Part shown: piece by piece, positions 59,401 through 60,000 of the stretch
How positions within the stretch are numbered: the stretch's first letter is position 1
Layout: the number at the start of each line of letters is the position of its first letter
Assembly: GCF_029227915.1 (NCBI RefSeq)
Contig: NC_079880.1
Location: forward strand, 23,128,501 to 23,188,500
Direction: 5' to 3'
Length of the DNA: 60,000 nt
Source of the DNA: Hydractinia symbiolongicarpus
Taxonomy: Eukaryota > Cnidaria > Hydrozoa > Anthoathecata > Hydractiniidae
Notes under the pieces: model-generated
The model's input: only the letters and a program-made list of their open reading frames with translations
What the model was told of the DNA's origin: nothing
The model's database searches: none
Program-made: the position numbers and the translations under genes

Positions 59401-60000
59401 AGATTTCTCTGATATGTAACATCATAATCATTAAAAGTCGTGCAGAACGTACCTGGTGACACACAAATTCCAGACAACCTATAAATCATCAAATTTACTG
59501 GTTATAAGATCCGTGCGAATATAAACTATGTTCTGATGTAAAGTTGGCGAATTTGAAATAAACTTAAGTCATTTTCTCAGATCTATCACAAAAATGAAGT
59601 TATCTTAGAAGCTTCATCCTTAAAAAATATTGTTTTTTATTAAATGGTTTTTGGAAATGCAATTTAAAAGCCAGAAATAACTTTGAATTCACTGGATTCC
59701 CTGCGATATACATAACTCGGGCCATAAATTACGTACATTAACATTCTTAGGTAATGATAATGCCTTATTTTATCACATGACATTTTCTGAGCCAGAAAAA
59801 CGTAACAAAAAATTTTTACAGAAGAGTTTTATAGGCATTGTAGACGCTTCCGAACATTCTAGAAGAATCTCATGAAAATGAAATGATCACAGTCACAGAT
59901 ACACCAACACAGACGCAAGTAAGGTTGTGTTGTTCGTTTCAAGTCCTAAGAATAATCCTAATGACTTTCCTAATTATTTTACATGCAGGTGTCTAATTCA
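56430..60000. other. AT-rich intergenic DNA with no supported gene
   Basis: The only frame above 60 codons (57816-58007) is a phenylalanine- and leucine-rich pyrimidine-tract artefact. I see no element ends, RNA genes or arrays. Confidence 0.5.

Overview
The window looks like nuclear DNA of a metazoan, most likely a cnidarian and plausibly a hydrozoan. It is AT-rich, with spliced genes on GT-AG introns, TTAGGG-type telomere-like DNA and a dense load of decayed mobile elements. The cnidarian call is an inference from the gene families and not a proven assignment. Two host genes can be supported, both on the minus strand. Most other open reading frames are chance frames in repeats.

Layout. 1-1.5 kb, 6.0-9.35 kb and 12.6-15.9 kb hold one Helitron-like non-autonomous repeat complex. 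It has two element types, A (about 2.5 kb) and B (about 0.73 kb), joined end to end at junctions where the 3' hairpin plus CTAG of one meets the 5' TC end of the next. A 349-bp fold-back element is nested in one A copy. A tRNA-derived SINE lies near 11.3 kb. A broken, intron-bearing pogo/jerky-type DDE transposase gene occupies 17.75-19.96 kb, and a 343-bp fold-back element sits at 23.1-23.5 kb.

24.7-30.3 kb is the main gene: a minus-strand NOD-like receptor with the order DZIP3-type HEPN, two duplicated mini-exons (probable coiled coil), Death domain, NACHT ATPase and a run of 59-residue double leucine-rich repeats. The exons join in phase 1. One frame break lies inside the HEPN exon and a degenerate repeat follows the stop.

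31.9-35.6 kb is a plus-strand CR1/L2-like LINE with an SGNH-esterase-type ORF1, APE endonuclease and reverse transcriptase, all with lesions. 36.8-41.8 kb is a graveyard: a BEL/Pao gag, DIRS/Ngaro-like gag and RT-RNase H remnants, and a PIF/Harbinger transposase remnant.

43.6-48.2 kb holds three phase-1 exons of an ephrin-like secreted protein on the minus strand. Their introns carry an interstitial telomeric tract and a pre-miRNA-sized hairpin. From 49 kb to 56.4 kb there are simple and tandem repeats, two terminal-inverted-repeat elements (one with a small 101-residue ORF) and Helitron fragments. 56.4-60 kb shows nothing I can support.

The host genes are a presumed intracellular innate sensor and a presumed Eph-receptor ligand. 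Nothing in the sequence links them functionally.
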